Below are positions 33,462 to 42,478 of a stretch of DNA of 64,000 nt, one piece after another. This DNA comes from Pelosinus sp. IPA-1. GTDB lineage: Bacteria > Bacillota > Negativicutes > DSM-13327. The notes under the pieces are model-generated. The model was not told where the DNA came from. It made no database searches and worked only from the letters and a program-made list of their open reading frames with translations. Both the position numbers and the translations under genes were made by a program. The stretch lies in NCBI RefSeq assembly GCF_030269905.1, contig NZ_BSVC01000003.1:62001-126000 (forward strand), read 5' to 3'. Within the stretch, counting starts at the first letter, position 1. Each line of letters starts with the position of its first letter.

Positions 33462-34847
33462 TTGAAAAAATATTATGTCATAGACACTAATGTTTTGCTG
33501 CACTCACCGAATGCTCTATATGCTTTTAATGAACATACAGTGGTAATTCCCGAAGTTGTTATTGAAGAATTAGATCGATTTAAGCGAGAATCAACAGAAC
33601 GAGGTGCTAACAGTCGCCACGTTAGCCGCATTATTGATAATATGCGTACCCAAGGTAATCTGTTAGAAGGAGTACCTTTAAATGATAATGGTGGAACTCT
33701 TATTCTAGAGTCCAATCATACAGCTACGAATATGCCTATTTATTGGGAAAAGGATAAAGCCGACAATCGTATTCTACAAGTTTGTAAGGGACTGGTCGAG
33801 AGCGGCCAGCAGGCTGTTTTGGTGAGCCGCGATACCAATATGCGTGTCAAGTCATCCATCCTGAAAATTCAGGCTGAGGATTTTCGTAATGATAAAGTTT
33901 CAAGCATTGAGGAGCAATACACTGGTCGTATAATTGTTTATACCTCTAGTGACGTAATCAATGCTTTTCATGAAGATGATAATCGGTGGATAGATCCTGA
34001 TAAACTATATATTTTCGATAATCAGGCAGGTATATTAATTCCTGCCACTTTTATTACCAATCAATTTCTGCTAATAAAGTCAACAGATAATGACCGCCAT
34101 ACCGCGCTAGGTAGATTTGACGGCAAAAAAGTAATTCACTTACAATATCAAAATCGTAATCCATTTGGAGTGGTTCCTAAAAATGTGGGTCAAATTTTCA
34201 TGCAAGAATGCCTCATGATGAGTGCCGATGAAGCACCTCTAGTTATTCTAAAAGGAATTTCAGGAACTGCTAAGACTTTTTATTCCTTAGCAGTAGGACT
34301 TTACAACTATATGGAATGCCGCCCCAAACAATATCAGCATATTCTTATCTGTCGTCCAAATTCAATGCTAGACGAGGGAATAGGCTTCCTTCCTGGAACA
34401 GAGGCTGAAAAAATCGAACCCTACATGCGAGCGATTAAAGATAATCTATTTACATTAATGTCAGGAAGTTCTTCTATGGAAGATAGAGACGTGCTGCAAA
34501 CGGAAGATACGGTTAACATGCTCTTTGAGAAACGTATCATTCAAACAGAAGCATTAGCATATCAACGAGGTCGGTCACTACAAAAATATTGGGTCATCTT
34601 CGATGAGATGCAAAATGCCACTCCCCGCCAATCCAAGGCCGTACTCACTCGTCCTGGTCTCGGTACTAAAATAATTTTACTTGGAGATCCAGCGCAAATT
34701 GATAATCCTTTACTGGATAGCCAATCCAATGGTTTAAGCTATGCTAGTGAAAAAATGATGGGATCAAAATTATGTTTTCAAGTAACGATGTTACCAGAAG
34801 AATGTGAACGATCTCCCTTAGCAGCTGAAGCTGCAATGAGGTTATAA
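33462..34847 (+). CDS. PIN-PhoH family ATPase (YlaK-like)
   Basis: The 461-residue fusion has an N-terminal PIN nuclease domain (VIDTNVLLHSPNAL, VVIPEVVIEELD, with acidic metal residues; about 1-130) and a C-terminal PhoH ATPase domain. The P-loop reads KGISGTAKT near residue 265 in place of the common GxxGTGKT, and Walker B is IFDEMQN near 383. PhoH2-type proteins act as RNA helicases/nucleases. The start is TTG preceded by GGGGAGGGA. The gene is monocistronic, with a terminator behind it. Family assignment is firm; cellular role is poorly known. Confidence 0.88.
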   Translation: MKKYYVIDTNVLLHSPNALYAFNEHTVVIPEVVIEELDRFKRESTERGANSRHVSRIIDNMRTQGNLLEGVPLNDNGGTLILESNHTATNMPIYWEKDKADNRILQVCKGLVESGQQAVLVSRDTNMRVKSSILKIQAEDFRNDKVSSIEEQYTGRIIVYTSSDVINAFHEDDNRWIDPDKLYIFDNQAGILIPATFITNQFLLIKSTDNDRHTALGRFDGKKVIHLQYQNRNPFGVVPKNVGQIFMQECLMMSADEAPLVILKGISGTAKTFYSLAVGLYNYMECRPKQYQHILICRPNSMLDEGIGFLPGTEAEKIEPYMRAIKDNLFTLMSGSSSMEDRDVLQTEDTVNMLFEKRIIQTEALAYQRGRSLQKYWVIFDEMQNATPRQSKAVLTRPGLGTKIILLGDPAQIDNPLLDSQSNGLSYASEKMMGSKLCFQVTMLPEECERSPLAAEAAMRL

Positions 34848-34880
34848 CAAAAAAATAAGATCAATATAGGGGAAAAGTAC

Positions 34881-34924
34881 AAAAAAGGACTGTATGACAT
34901 TGATTTGTCATACAGTCCTTTTTT
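34881..34924 (+). terminator. Intrinsic terminator after the PhoH gene
   Basis: A perfect 19-bp stem including the A and T runs (34881-34899 with 34906-34924) with a 6-base loop. Confidence 0.92.
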
Positions 34925-34964
34925 GCGGAATCAGAAAGTATAAGTTTTTTGGGGTAAAACCATT

Positions 34965-35115
34965 GAACCACAAAGACGCAATGCTGCGGTGCAGCACACA
35001 AAAGAGTACGTTAGACACAGAGAACGCAAAGATGCACAAAGAACACAGAGACATTTTTATTCTACCCCTCTGTGTTCTCCGTGTCCGCGTAAGCGGCTTT
35101 GTGTCTTTGTGTTTC
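34965..35115. repeat. Imperfect 150-bp inverted repeat rich in ACACAGAG units
   Basis: The left part carries repeated units (ACCACAAAGACGC, GACACAGAGAACGC, AAAGAACACAGAGAC) and the right part their complements (CTCTGTGTTCTCCGTGTC, TTTGTGTCTTTGTGTTTC). The centre forms an 11-bp perfect stem (35040-35050 with 35068-35078). Such CACAGAGAACACAGAG palindromes occur as dispersed intergenic repeats in many bacteria. It sits between convergent transcripts, and ORFs drawn through it are artefacts of the repeat. Confidence 0.7.
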
Positions 35116-35166
35116 AAAACGTCTATCTTTTAAAAGGACGCGTAGCGTTTTCCTTAACCTAAACGC

Positions 35167-36465
35167 TTAGCTATGTACAGTCACTATTTTAGCTTCACTA
35201 CAACTGATAATTCTAGTATCATTATCTATCTTTGTTCGTAAATCTACTTTTCCTCCCCAAAGATCAACAACATATTTGATAGTTTCTTGTGCGTGTTTTA
35301 ACTCTAATTCCCGATTATCGTAGATATGCTCCAAAATTAAGGTACCATTTTCTACTGATAAGGGCTGTATTACTGGTATACTACCTAAACCAACAGAATT
35401 AGCCAGATTATCTCGCACAGCTCTCCAACCATCTTCATTAGATACTTCTGTAACGACAATATTGCCATCTTGAATACCATAGGAGAATAATTGCAGCTCT
35501 TCACACAATTGTTGGTTCAAATGCCGGCGTATAAAAGACTGATCACGATCCTCAGACCGTATGTCCATAATTTTTTTCCGCCCGCCGGGTTGTTTATCCA
35601 AGTATTCAAAGATTTTAAATCCTACAAAATAGGGATTAATCCTACCTTGGTGAGGGCAGATTACCAAATTATGAAGTTTCAAGAATTCCAAGTGGAGACC
35701 CTGAGGTAAGCCCAGCTGATTCATCAACTGATAATGCCAATAGCTGGCCCATCCTTCATTCATAATTTTTGTTTCTATTTGAGGAATAAAATAAATGGAT
35801 TCTCTTCGAACGATATTAATCAAATCACGTTCCCATTCAGTCAAATTTCCCCTCTCGGCTAGAAAAGCTAATAAGTCATCTTGCAGCCTTTCTGGTATAG
35901 GTTGATTTGCCTCTAAGTTACGTTGTACTTTATCAGGTTGTTTTCCTTCCCCATTGCGGCTCACTTGAAATTTAAGTCCGTGGGCAGCATTCAAAATTCG
36001 TTCTACCTTGTCTGGTCCAATACTTGGGTCTTGTATGTATTCTCGTATGCGATTGGCATGGGTTTTAAACATATCAACTTCTATATTAGCTCGTGTATCA
36101 CGCTTGAATAAACGGTTATTCTTAAAAAAATCATTATGTCCGTATACATGGGCCATTGTTAAAATTTGAGTCAGCAATGTGTTATCTTTCATAAGATAGG
36201 CAATACAAGGATCGGAATTAATCACTAATTCGTAAGGTAAGCCAACAACGTTATATTGATAAAGACTTTTTTGTCTATCGTAGGCTTTACCAAAGCTCCA
36301 GTGTGGATAATGGGAGGGGATACCTAAATATGCCTCATAGCACAGCATATCTTCATAACTGCAAATTTCAAAGTGTTGCTCATAACAGTCGAGTCCTGCA
36401 GCTATAACCAACTTCTCAATTTTTTCATTCCAATCTTCTAATTTGTTTATGCTATAGTCTGACAT
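35167..36465 (-). CDS. spoVR: SpoVR family protein
   Basis: The 432-residue cytoplasmic protein matches SpoVR/YcgB: YEAYLGIPSHYPHWSFGK near residue 48, ELVINSDPCIAYLM near 78, a His-rich core, and NEGWASYWHYQLM near 237. In Bacillus it is needed for normal spore cortex formation; in other bacteria it belongs to a stationary-phase operon with PrkA and YhbH. It is the third gene of that operon here: its ATG overlaps the yhbH stop by one base (TGATG). Confidence 0.93.
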   Translation of the reverse strand: MSDYSINKLEDWNEKIEKLVIAAGLDCYEQHFEICSYEDMLCYEAYLGIPSHYPHWSFGKAYDRQKSLYQYNVVGLPYELVINSDPCIAYLMKDNTLLTQILTMAHVYGHNDFFKNNRLFKRDTRANIEVDMFKTHANRIREYIQDPSIGPDKVERILNAAHGLKFQVSRNGEGKQPDKVQRNLEANQPIPERLQDDLLAFLAERGNLTEWERDLINIVRRESIYFIPQIETKIMNEGWASYWHYQLMNQLGLPQGLHLEFLKLHNLVICPHQGRINPYFVGFKIFEYLDKQPGGRKKIMDIRSEDRDQSFIRRHLNQQLCEELQLFSYGIQDGNIVVTEVSNEDGWRAVRDNLANSVGLGSIPVIQPLSVENGTLILEHIYDNRELELKHAQETIKYVVDLWGGKVDLRTKIDNDTRIISCSEAKIVTVHS

Positions 36466-37643
36466 CAGCTATTCCCTCCGGGAGTAGATTCCTTATCTAG
36501 AATTTTCCTAAATGCTGGCCAAATGTCTGCCTTACTATTCATAGTTACTATAACGAAATTATCTAGACTGAGGTGCTTCTCATATTCTTTGCTTATAGAG
36601 CTGGCATACATCTTATTGGTATTAATTTCGCAATACCCAAATAGATTGCTGATATTACATAGCTGCCTTACCAAATCAACAGCTTTACTATTATCTTCAC
36701 TCCAGTTATCACCATCGGAGCAATGAAATGCATAAATGTTCCAAATGCTTGGATTGTATCGTTGTTCAATAATTTCTAGAGCTTTGGTATATCCACTGCT
36801 AATATACGTTCCGCCTGTCTCGCCACGGTGGAAGAAGTCATCTTCATTCACTTCGTGGGCTTCTGTCGTATGGGCTATAAAGGCAACCTCAACATGTTCA
36901 TACTTCCAGCGAACAAACTGGTACAGTAGAAAATAAAAGCTACGGGCTAGATACTTTTTAGTTTGATCCATCGATCCTGATGTGTCCATAATACAAATGA
37001 TGATAGCATTCGAATGTTTACGAACGTCTTCTTTAATCCGGCTATATCGCAGGTCATCCTCATGAAAAGGTATGCGATCAGGTATAGGCTCTGCCTCGCT
37101 GTCCTCGGGGTCTCGTTTGGTCATTTGTGTTCGTTTAATTTTTTGGATGGTTGATCTTTTTTTATTTAAGCGTGGCGAGATGCCCTTGCGTTGAAATCCT
37201 GAGCGCTTAAACTTGTATTCTGATTCGATCAGGGCGAACTTTTTTCGCTCTATATCTGGTAACTGTAAGTCTTCGAAAAGATAATTTGTAAGTTCTTCGA
37301 TTGTAACTTCCGTCTCATAGACATCCTCACCAGGGTCATTGCCTGGTTGCCCCAGTCCTGCTTCTTGCTGCCCGTTGGCTTTACCGAGCACCTGACCTTT
37401 TTGTTCCCCGCCAGTCCCTGTACCGGTACCGCCAGTATTTTTCCCGTAAATAAATTGATATTCTTTAATACCCTTAATGGGGATTTTAATTTTTTTATCC
37501 TTACTTTGCCCAATAATACTTTCCTCGGCGATAATATCGCCCAAATTCTTTTTTATACTCTCTTCCACCAATTGCCGGTGGCGTTTCCGGTCCCACGCTG
37601 AACGGTCGGACTGACTCATATCCCTATCTTTAAAAATAGCCAC
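36465..37643 (-). CDS. yhbH: YhbH/YeaH family (DUF444) VWA-domain protein
   Basis: The 392-residue protein has a basic N-terminal region, a Gly/Gln-rich linker (about 72-100) and a C-terminal von Willebrand A domain with the metal-ion site DTSGSM near residue 220. The family (YeaH/YhbH, sporulation-related in Bacillus) is always found with PrkA and SpoVR. It lies 29 bases behind prkA and overlaps spoVR by one base, a translationally coupled arrangement. Molecular role is not established; VWA domains mediate protein interaction. Confidence 0.93.
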   Translation of the reverse strand: MAIFKDRDMSQSDRSAWDRKRHRQLVEESIKKNLGDIIAEESIIGQSKDKKIKIPIKGIKEYQFIYGKNTGGTGTGTGGEQKGQVLGKANGQQEAGLGQPGNDPGEDVYETEVTIEELTNYLFEDLQLPDIERKKFALIESEYKFKRSGFQRKGISPRLNKKRSTIQKIKRTQMTKRDPEDSEAEPIPDRIPFHEDDLRYSRIKEDVRKHSNAIIICIMDTSGSMDQTKKYLARSFYFLLYQFVRWKYEHVEVAFIAHTTEAHEVNEDDFFHRGETGGTYISSGYTKALEIIEQRYNPSIWNIYAFHCSDGDNWSEDNSKAVDLVRQLCNISNLFGYCEINTNKMYASSISKEYEKHLSLDNFVIVTMNSKADIWPAFRKILDKESTPGGNS

Positions 37644-37672
37644 AATCTACTACCTCCCTAGCACGAAAGCCC

Positions 37673-39601
37673 TTAGTCCTTCCAGAGATTATTGGCCGCA
37701 TATTTTAAGATGACATTACAGCAATGATCACAATAACCGTTACATTTCATTTCTTCTTCCATGACATTATATTTAGAATCTTGTTCACCATCCCGCACCC
37801 TGGCCTTGGTGATAATACGGGATAATTCTTTGACTGCAGCCGTTAATTTCTTCTCGATTGCTTCTTTTAATGGTTCATAGCTTTGGTAATCAATTGTGCC
37901 TCCATTACGTAATAACGAGAACATATAAGCAGTAACATCCTGGCGAAAACCACGTGCGGATGCATTGAAAACACCAATCTGTTCCTCTATGGACTGAAGG
38001 AACTTGATGTCAGGTTCTAACTCTTCTCCAGTATTTTTATCTTTGATCTTAGTTGAGTTAGCAAACGCTTCAGCATGATCTAAATAATTATTAAACAAGC
38101 TTTCAGCCTGTTCGCGATACCCGTGTATAAAAGCACGTGTGATTTCTTTTTCGAGGATTTTGTGATATTCCTTTTTAATTGTATCTTGCAAAAAGCCTAA
38201 ATACCGTTTTTTATCATCCTCTGCAATGACCATTTCCTTAACGGCTTTAATTAGATTATCTAGAATACTGATTGGGTTGATACAATTATTCTCTGATTCA
38301 GATAACGCCACATCGATCGCTTTCATAATAAAACGAGTAGAAATACCAGTCATACCCTCTCGGTTGGCTTCATCCCGCAACTCGAAAATATCTAACTTTT
38401 TAGTGGAGCCGTTTTCGACGATTTCCTCGCCGTTATATATTTTCAACTTTGTCAATGGATCAGCCTTAGTTGATGGTGTTAACCGAGTTAATATTGCAAA
38501 CATGGACGCCATTTCAATGGTATGTGGGGCAATATGAGCATCAAAATTACTATTTTTTAAAATCTTTTGGTAAATCTTTACCTCTTCATCCAATTCTAAA
38601 CAATAAGGAACCTCAATTTTAACAATTCGATCTAAAATAGCTTCATTTGTATGATCTGATTTAAATTTATTCCATTCCGCTTCATTCGAGTGGGCTAAAA
38701 TAATGCCATCAAAATAAATCATTGATCCTTTGCCAGGAGATGTTATCGACTTTTCTTGTGTAGCAGTTATCATGTTATGCAAATACTCAACATCATTTTT
38801 AAAAACCTCAATAAATTCAACCAAACCTCGATTGCCTACATTAAACGCCCCGTTTAGCGACAATACCCTAGGATCATCTTCCGCATAAAGATCCATTTTA
38901 GAAATATCAACAGACCCAATGAGTACCGATGTATCTTGGTTATTCGGGTCAACTGGTGGCACCATGCCAATTCCTTTACGGGCTCGAGTGGAAAATTCAG
39001 ACGTTGTTATGGGGAAGCGTTCAAACTCACCATGATATTCATTTTTTAAGCGATAGCGGCAAATGGGACAAAGATCACCCTCAATTTTTACCCCTAATAA
39101 TTGCTCAAATTTAGGTCTGAGATGCTTAGGAATTAAATGTAATGGCTCTTCCCGCATTGGGCAATCTTGAATAACATATATGGGAGGACTCATTTCTAAA
39201 GCCCGCTTTAATGCTTCCAAGATAGAAGATTTACCTGCCCCAACGGGTCCAACAAAATAAAGCACTTGGCGAGATTCTTCCCCCTTCATGCCTGCAGAAT
39301 GGAAATAACGCATAATTTTCATAATTGTTTTGTCGATACCATAAAAATCGTTTTCAAAATATGTATAGCGCTTCAATACATCATTACCGTAAATTCGTTT
39401 TAGCCGAGGGAACTCTTCAGTTTTGATTGTTTTCACACCATTCGCAACCAATAGCTCATACATTCGCTGATGTGCTAAAATAGACACCTTGGGATTTTCC
39501 TTAACGACGTCCAGATAATCAAGAAGCAAACCACTAAACTGTTGATGTTTCTTTGCCTCCCGATCCTTTTTTATCAATTCGTCAAAATCAAAGCTACTCA
39601 T
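37673..39601 (-). CDS. prkA: PrkA-type serine protein kinase / AAA+ protein
   Basis: The 642-residue protein has an AAA+ core with a P-loop in FVGPVGAGKSSI near residue 107, a Cys-containing insertion (LCPICRYRLK near 168), and the C-terminal PrkA domain. A CNGYCDHCC cluster near the end is a possible metal site. PrkA/YeaG acts in sporulation and stationary-phase control; kinase activity has been reported, and protease activity has also been proposed. It leads the prkA-yhbH-spoVR operon, whose promoter must lie in the 430-base gap upstream (39602-40050); I could not identify it. Confidence 0.95.
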   Translation of the reverse strand: MSSFDFDELIKKDREAKKHQQFSGLLLDYLDVVKENPKVSILAHQRMYELLVANGVKTIKTEEFPRLKRIYGNDVLKRYTYFENDFYGIDKTIMKIMRYFHSAGMKGEESRQVLYFVGPVGAGKSSILEALKRALEMSPPIYVIQDCPMREEPLHLIPKHLRPKFEQLLGVKIEGDLCPICRYRLKNEYHGEFERFPITTSEFSTRARKGIGMVPPVDPNNQDTSVLIGSVDISKMDLYAEDDPRVLSLNGAFNVGNRGLVEFIEVFKNDVEYLHNMITATQEKSITSPGKGSMIYFDGIILAHSNEAEWNKFKSDHTNEAILDRIVKIEVPYCLELDEEVKIYQKILKNSNFDAHIAPHTIEMASMFAILTRLTPSTKADPLTKLKIYNGEEIVENGSTKKLDIFELRDEANREGMTGISTRFIMKAIDVALSESENNCINPISILDNLIKAVKEMVIAEDDKKRYLGFLQDTIKKEYHKILEKEITRAFIHGYREQAESLFNNYLDHAEAFANSTKIKDKNTGEELEPDIKFLQSIEEQIGVFNASARGFRQDVTAYMFSLLRNGGTIDYQSYEPLKEAIEKKLTAAVKELSRIITKARVRDGEQDSKYNVMEEEMKCNGYCDHCCNVILKYAANNLWKD

Positions 39602-40050
39602 TGCTCGCCCCTCTCCTTAACTTTTCATTGTAAAAGCTAAGTTGCAATTTAGAATATACATTCCCAAATGAATTTGCCTTTTTATCATGCTGGTCATAAA
39701 ATAATGCCATGCAATATCTTTTATGCGATTATAAAGATGAATAAATCAAGAGGCTTCATGGGGAATTTATATACTAGATAGATATGCAATTCCTTACAGT
39801 GAATAGCACTCTAAATTAATTTATTTAAGCTTCTTTAGAAGTTATCGCAGCTTGATGTCTATTTCTACGCTTGTGAATTATAGAGGGTTCCCTAGAAATT
39901 TGGCGAATTTCATACATATAATCGTACATTTATAAATATTATTATATTTGAAGGGCGACATCTGGAATGGCGAACTACAGCTATTAAAAATAAGGTAGCA
40001 TAAAAGGACTACATACGATAATTTCTGATTTGTTAGAGGAGGGTGTAAAT
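39602..40050. other. Divergent intergenic region, prkA / RNB ribonuclease
   Basis: About 450 A/T-rich bases hold the start signals of two divergent genes. I see no convincing small gene, repeat or riboswitch. The prkA ribosome-binding site (AAGGAGAGG, minus strand) and that of the ribonuclease gene (AGAGGAGGG) lie at the two ends. Sporulation sigma-factor boxes could not be called with confidence. Confidence 0.5.
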
Positions 40051-41526
40051 ATGAGTAATACAAAAGAAGTACAAGACCGTTCTAGGCTGCAGCAAATTGC
40101 ACGACAGGCTATGATAGACCGGGGGCTCCTTCCGGATTTTTCTGTTCAGGCAATTGATCAGCTTAACGGAATGGATAGTAATATTTCTAACTTTGAAGAG
40201 TCGACACAAGATCTTAGGAATTTTTTGTGGTGTTCCATTGATAATGATGATTCAAACGATTTAGATCAACTTACCACTGCGATAGAGATGTCAGAGGGAG
40301 CTGCAAAGATTTATATTGCGATTGCCGATGTTGATGCCTTCGTCAAGAAGTCCTCGGCAATTGATGATCATGCAAAGCATAATGCCACTTCGGTCTATAC
40401 CGCTGCGCAGATATTCCCCATGTTACCTGAGAAAATCTCGACAGATATTACCTCGCTTAATTATGAAGAAGATCGCTTTGCTCTCGTGGTTGAGATAATC
40501 ATTGCCGAGGATGGAACGATGCAAAGTTCGCAAATTTATAAAGCCATAGTCCGTAATCATGCAAAGCTTGCATATAATAGTGTTGCGGCTTGGCTCGAGG
40601 GTAGTGGGCCTATGCCTGAGGCAATTGGTGCAGTCAATGGCCTTGCTGAGAACATTTTACTGCAGAATCAAGTGGCAAAGAAATTAAAAACCCTCAGACA
40701 TATGCACGGAGCGCTTGATTTTGAAACGATAAAAGCTCGCCCTGTTTTCCACGAAGATAAGATCAAAGACTTAGAAGTTGAAAAACGGAACAGTGCCAAA
40801 GATATAATTGAGGATTTCATGATTGCGGCAAACAGCGTAACTGCGCGTTACCTCACAGATAAAAAATTTCCGTCAATACGACGTGTTGTTCGCAAGCCCA
40901 AACGCTGGGAGCGGATTGTTGAAATTGCTGGGGAGTTAAACTTTATACTGCCCAAGGATCCCGATTCAAAAGCATTAGATCAATTCCTGGTCTTAGCAAA
41001 AGCCACCGATCCGCTTCATTTTCCCGATCTCTCTCTTAGTATTATCAAGTTACTAGGACCTGGTGAATATGTTGTAGAGCTTCCAGGCGAAGATTCTATC
41101 GGGCATTTTGGTCTCGCAGTCAAAGATTATGCTCATTCCACGGCGCCGAACCGTCGCTATCCAGATTTAATCACCCAGCGATTATTGAAAGCAGCAATAT
41201 CAGGAAGTCCTATTCCTTATGAAAATGAGGAACTTGTAACGCTAGCAAAGCACTGCTCGGAAGCTGAGAATGCAGCGCAGAAAGTGGAACGGCAGGTCGA
41301 AAAATCCGCCGCTGCCATTCTTCTTGAATCGAGAATTGGAGAAACCTTTGATGCGATTATCACAGGAGCAGCTGATAAGGGGACTTGGGTTCGTCTGCTG
41401 CACCCACCCATTGAAGGGCGATTAGAAGGTAACTTTGAGGGAGAGGATGTCGGTCTTAGGCTTCGCGTACAACTAATTCGCGTTGATGTAGAACGGGGTT
41501 ATATCGACTTTAAAAAGGTAAGATAA
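40051..41526 (+). CDS. RNB-domain 3'-5' exoribonuclease, short form
   Basis: Starting at the ATG at 40051 (AGAGGAGGG upstream), the protein has 491 residues. It contains the RNB catalytic domain with the acidic cluster NDDSNDLDQL near residue 70 and the signature HSTAPNRRYPDLITQRLL near 370, followed by a C-terminal S1-like region. Cold-shock domains typical of full-length RNase R are missing, and the protein is about 200-300 residues shorter, like the compact RNase II-type enzymes described from Deinococcus. It probably degrades RNA from the 3' end. It is a single gene followed by repeat copy D. Confidence 0.88.
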   Translation: MSNTKEVQDRSRLQQIARQAMIDRGLLPDFSVQAIDQLNGMDSNISNFEESTQDLRNFLWCSIDNDDSNDLDQLTTAIEMSEGAAKIYIAIADVDAFVKKSSAIDDHAKHNATSVYTAAQIFPMLPEKISTDITSLNYEEDRFALVVEIIIAEDGTMQSSQIYKAIVRNHAKLAYNSVAAWLEGSGPMPEAIGAVNGLAENILLQNQVAKKLKTLRHMHGALDFETIKARPVFHEDKIKDLEVEKRNSAKDIIEDFMIAANSVTARYLTDKKFPSIRRVVRKPKRWERIVEIAGELNFILPKDPDSKALDQFLVLAKATDPLHFPDLSLSIIKLLGPGEYVVELPGEDSIGHFGLAVKDYAHSTAPNRRYPDLITQRLLKAAISGSPIPYENEELVTLAKHCSEAENAAQKVERQVEKSAAAILLESRIGETFDAIITGAADKGTWVRLLHPPIEGRLEGNFEGEDVGLRLRVQLIRVDVERGYIDFKKVR

Positions 41527-41545
41527 AGGATAGTTAGTGCGCCGC

Positions 41546-41614
41546 ATCATTTACAATAACGACCGAACTCCTGCTAAAACTCGTAGAATTTAGCAGGAGT
41601 TTCCTATTATATGG
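41546..41614 (+). repeat. Structured dispersed repeat, copy D (5'-shortened)
   Basis: Only the end of the first hairpin remains (CATCATTTA). The second hairpin keeps a 13-bp stem AACTCCTGCTAAA/TTTAGCAGGAGTT (41566-41578 with 41589-41601) and the tail TATTATATGG. It begins about 20 bases after the ribonuclease stop codon. Confidence 0.7.
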
Positions 41615-41758
41615 AACACGGACAAGGGAAGAGGGTATTATGGTGGTTATTGGGAGAATAGAATAAAAAAATCCTAGAATCACTGGCGAGTCATTGGATA
41701 AAAAAGAGGGCAATATATAGCAATGTGAAGTTACCAAAAAGACCTGGAGGTTTTAAAA

Positions 41759-42349
41759 ATGAGATTGTTCATAGGAATAGAGCTCCCAGAAAATATTATT
41801 GCTGAACTTCATTCTCTACAAAATCTACTAAGGAAAAAAGTGCGAAGAGGGCGCTTTCCATCTAAAGATAACTTACATCTTACATTACAGTTCCTCGGGG
41901 AAACGTCAGAACGCAAAGTCGAAGACATTATACGTTCGTTACAGACAGTAAGTAAATTGAATTTTCCCTTTAAGCTATCATTCAATACACACCTAGGTTC
42001 TTTTGGACATAAGAATCCAGTACGTATAGTGTGGGTAGGAGTAAAGGGAAAGGTGGCAGCGCTACTACAGCTCCAAACCAGTATTGTAGGAAGTATGCAA
42101 GAGTTAGGGTTTCCAGCTGAGAGTCGTGATTATCATCCACATATTACCTTAGCCCGTGATGTTGACTTTATCGACAAGGACTTCTTATTGGATCAAGAGA
42201 GAGGAGAGTTTGATATGGGGCAGCTTTCCTGTTTCAAAATAGATAATTTTTGTTTAATATCGAGCAATGTAGAGCAGGGAAAGCGTATATATAATATAGT
42301 AGAGACATTTAAGTTGATAGAGACAGATGCAGAGTGTAAAGACTACTAG
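41759..42349 (+). CDS. thpR: RNA 2',3'-cyclic phosphodiesterase (ThpR/LigT)
   Basis: The 196-residue 2H phosphoesterase has the two HxTx motifs (HLTLQFLG near residue 40 and HPHITLAR near 128) that form the active site. The family opens 2',3'-cyclic phosphates at RNA ends to 2'-phosphates; in vitro members can also join tRNA half-molecules. The opening MRLFIGIELPE is typical, and CTGGAGG precedes the ATG. It follows the ribonuclease gene but with 230 bases and a repeat between, so co-transcription is uncertain. Confidence 0.93.
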   Translation: MRLFIGIELPENIIAELHSLQNLLRKKVRRGRFPSKDNLHLTLQFLGETSERKVEDIIRSLQTVSKLNFPFKLSFNTHLGSFGHKNPVRIVWVGVKGKVAALLQLQTSIVGSMQELGFPAESRDYHPHITLARDVDFIDKDFLLDQERGEFDMGQLSCFKIDNFCLISSNVEQGKRIYNIVETFKLIETDAECKDY

Positions 42350-42478
42350 CCTTTCCGAAATCATATGAAAGATAACTCAATGGAACCGTGCCGAAAAACA
42401 TTGCAAAGCGGACTCAACATTATATAATATTGTTGTTGGGGTTTCACTCTGTTGGTCATGAAGAAGGGAAGTAGAATC

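Noticed and set aside
34894-35133. Opposed ORFs of about 70-80 codons on both strands after the PhoH gene
   Set aside because: They run through a terminator and an ACACAGAG-type inverted repeat, lack ribosome-binding sites and have repeat-driven composition.
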